Below the pieces are notes generated by a model. It made no database searches. It was not told where the DNA came from and worked only from the letters and a program-made list of their open reading frames with translations. 6,444 bases of DNA. Source: Synergistaceae bacterium UBA1037. GTDB lineage: Bacteria; Synergistota; Synergistia; Synergistales; Synergistaceae. The stretch spans positions 1 through 6,444 of the forward strand of contig DCEE01000045.1 of the NCBI GenBank assembly GCA_002316795.1. Direction: 5' to 3'. A program made the position numbers and the translations under genes. Shown one piece after another: positions 6,250 to 6,444 of the stretch; positions within the stretch are counted from its first letter, which is position 1, and each line of letters opens with the position of its first letter.

Positions 6250-6285
6250 AAAAAAGGACCGCCGGCCCTCGGGTCGGCGGTCCTT
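6250..6285 (-). terminator. strong intrinsic terminator between leader ORF and symporter operon
   Basis: Read on the minus strand, AAGGACCGCCG pairs with CGGCGGTCCTT in a stem of 12 bp counting the outer A-T pair, followed by one A-C mismatch and two more G-C pairs around a CGAG loop. Six T follow at once (6255-6250). On the + strand no T-run follows, so it acts on minus-strand transcripts. It lies 25 bases after the leader stop codon and 60 bases before the 31-codon gene, which is the position of an attenuator. Confidence 0.92.
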
Positions 6286-6310
6286 GAAGTGTCATCCAGC
6301 AGAAATATCC

Positions 6311-6421
6311 CTATGCTGACTCAGACTTCGCAGAAAACACCAATAGCCCCGAGGCGTGATCGCAGCGAGGATAAGAATATGCGTAATAATAGGAAACGTT
6401 TCTGAACATATCAGCCGGCAT
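6311..6421 (-). CDS. tyrosine-rich leader peptide, 36 aa
   Basis: The ORF starts at ATG with AAAGGAGG (6431-6438) 9 bases upstream, a very strong ribosome site. The peptide begins MPADMFRNVS and continues YYYAYSYP, so five of seven residues (11-17) are tyrosine, then runs on to a TAG stop in front of the terminator. The pattern closely parallels the E. coli pheA leader run PFFFAFFFTFP with Tyr in place of Phe. The peptide itself probably has no function beyond being translated. The alternative is a genuine small protein whose own terminator follows, but the composition and the downstream transporter make a sensing leader more likely. The tail after the Tyr run (residues 19-36) is longer than in E. 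coli leaders. Confidence 0.72.
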   Translation of the reverse strand: MPADMFRNVSYYYAYSYPRCDHASGLLVFSAKSESA

Positions 6422-6444
6422 TTTCGCGAGCCTCCTTTGTTTTT

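Larger units (their letters stand above)
6250..6421 (-). promoter_or_regulatory. predicted tyrosine-responsive transcription attenuator
   Basis: The parts of a ribosome-mediated attenuator are present in order: ribosome site, short ORF with a Tyr codon run (codons 11-13, 15 and 17; bases 6391-6371), an RNA segment able to fold in more than one way, a terminator, then transporter genes. A hairpin at 6329-6286 (GAAGT with ACTTC, and TCAGCA with TGCTGG) holds the leader stop codon in its loop. A rival pairing joins CCTCGGG (6354-6348) to CCCGAGG (6273-6267) in the terminator's apical part. By analogy with pheL/trpL, scarce Tyr-tRNA would stall the ribosome and favour read-through. The mechanism is inferred; the parts are seen. 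The promoter lies outside the window. Confidence 0.65.

Noticed and set aside
6221..6251. Promoter between the attenuator and the 31-codon gene (TTGTTG or TTGATC with TTATAC/TATACC)
   Set aside because: Boxes with 16-18-base spacing can be drawn, but they are weak. If real it would bypass the attenuator, so I note it as the main alternative rather than annotate it.
6250..6421. T-box riboswitch for tyrosine
   Set aside because: The conserved T-box antiterminator bulge sequence (AGGGTGGNACCGCG type) is absent, and the translated Tyr-rich leader fits ribosome-mediated attenuation better.

Overview
The window looks like chromosomal DNA from an anaerobic, two-membrane bacterium that lives on amino acids. 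A FadL-type outer-membrane barrel shows there is an outer membrane. A divergent ATP-type PEP carboxykinase, a PLP aminotransferase and a sodium/solute symporter fit an amino-acid fermenter. The flavour is that of Synergistota (Cloacibacillus/Synergistes-like), but this is a judgement from protein style, not a search result.

Layout. Bases 3-875 (+) are the C-terminal two thirds of an OmpP1/FadL-family porin, followed by a clean intrinsic terminator (899-931). Next on the + strand come PEP carboxykinase (1072-2733) and, after a 152-base gap, a fold-type-I aminotransferase (2886-4010). From 4011 to 4613 there is no gene. The gap is packed with palindromes and repeats that run exactly into the stop codons of the two convergent genes: a 129-base imperfect palindrome, a diverged second copy, a long hairpin, and an array in which a constant 9-base spacer alternates with variable hairpins. 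The minus-strand operon is read from right to left: a 36-codon leader ORF with a tyrosine cluster (6421-6311), a strong terminator (6285-6250), a 31-codon single-span membrane peptide (6189-6094), and a 492-aa sodium/solute symporter (6092-4614) whose start lies one base after the small gene's stop.

Main result. The right end reads as a classical ribosome-mediated transcription attenuator. A strong Shine-Dalgarno drives a short ORF containing SYYYAYSYP (five Tyr in seven residues), much like the PFFFAFFFTFP run of the E. coli pheA leader. A T-tailed terminator follows, then the transporter genes. The natural inference is that charged tRNA-Tyr controls the symporter, so the symporter probably imports tyrosine or aromatic amino acids. 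I did not find a textbook antiterminator, but a 7-bp perfect pairing between the leader and the apical part of the terminator is a candidate.

Together, the genes suggest amino-acid uptake (symporter plus accessory peptide), transamination (aminotransferase), and interconversion of oxaloacetate and PEP (PEP carboxykinase). No tRNA, rRNA, CRISPR array or transposase gene was seen.
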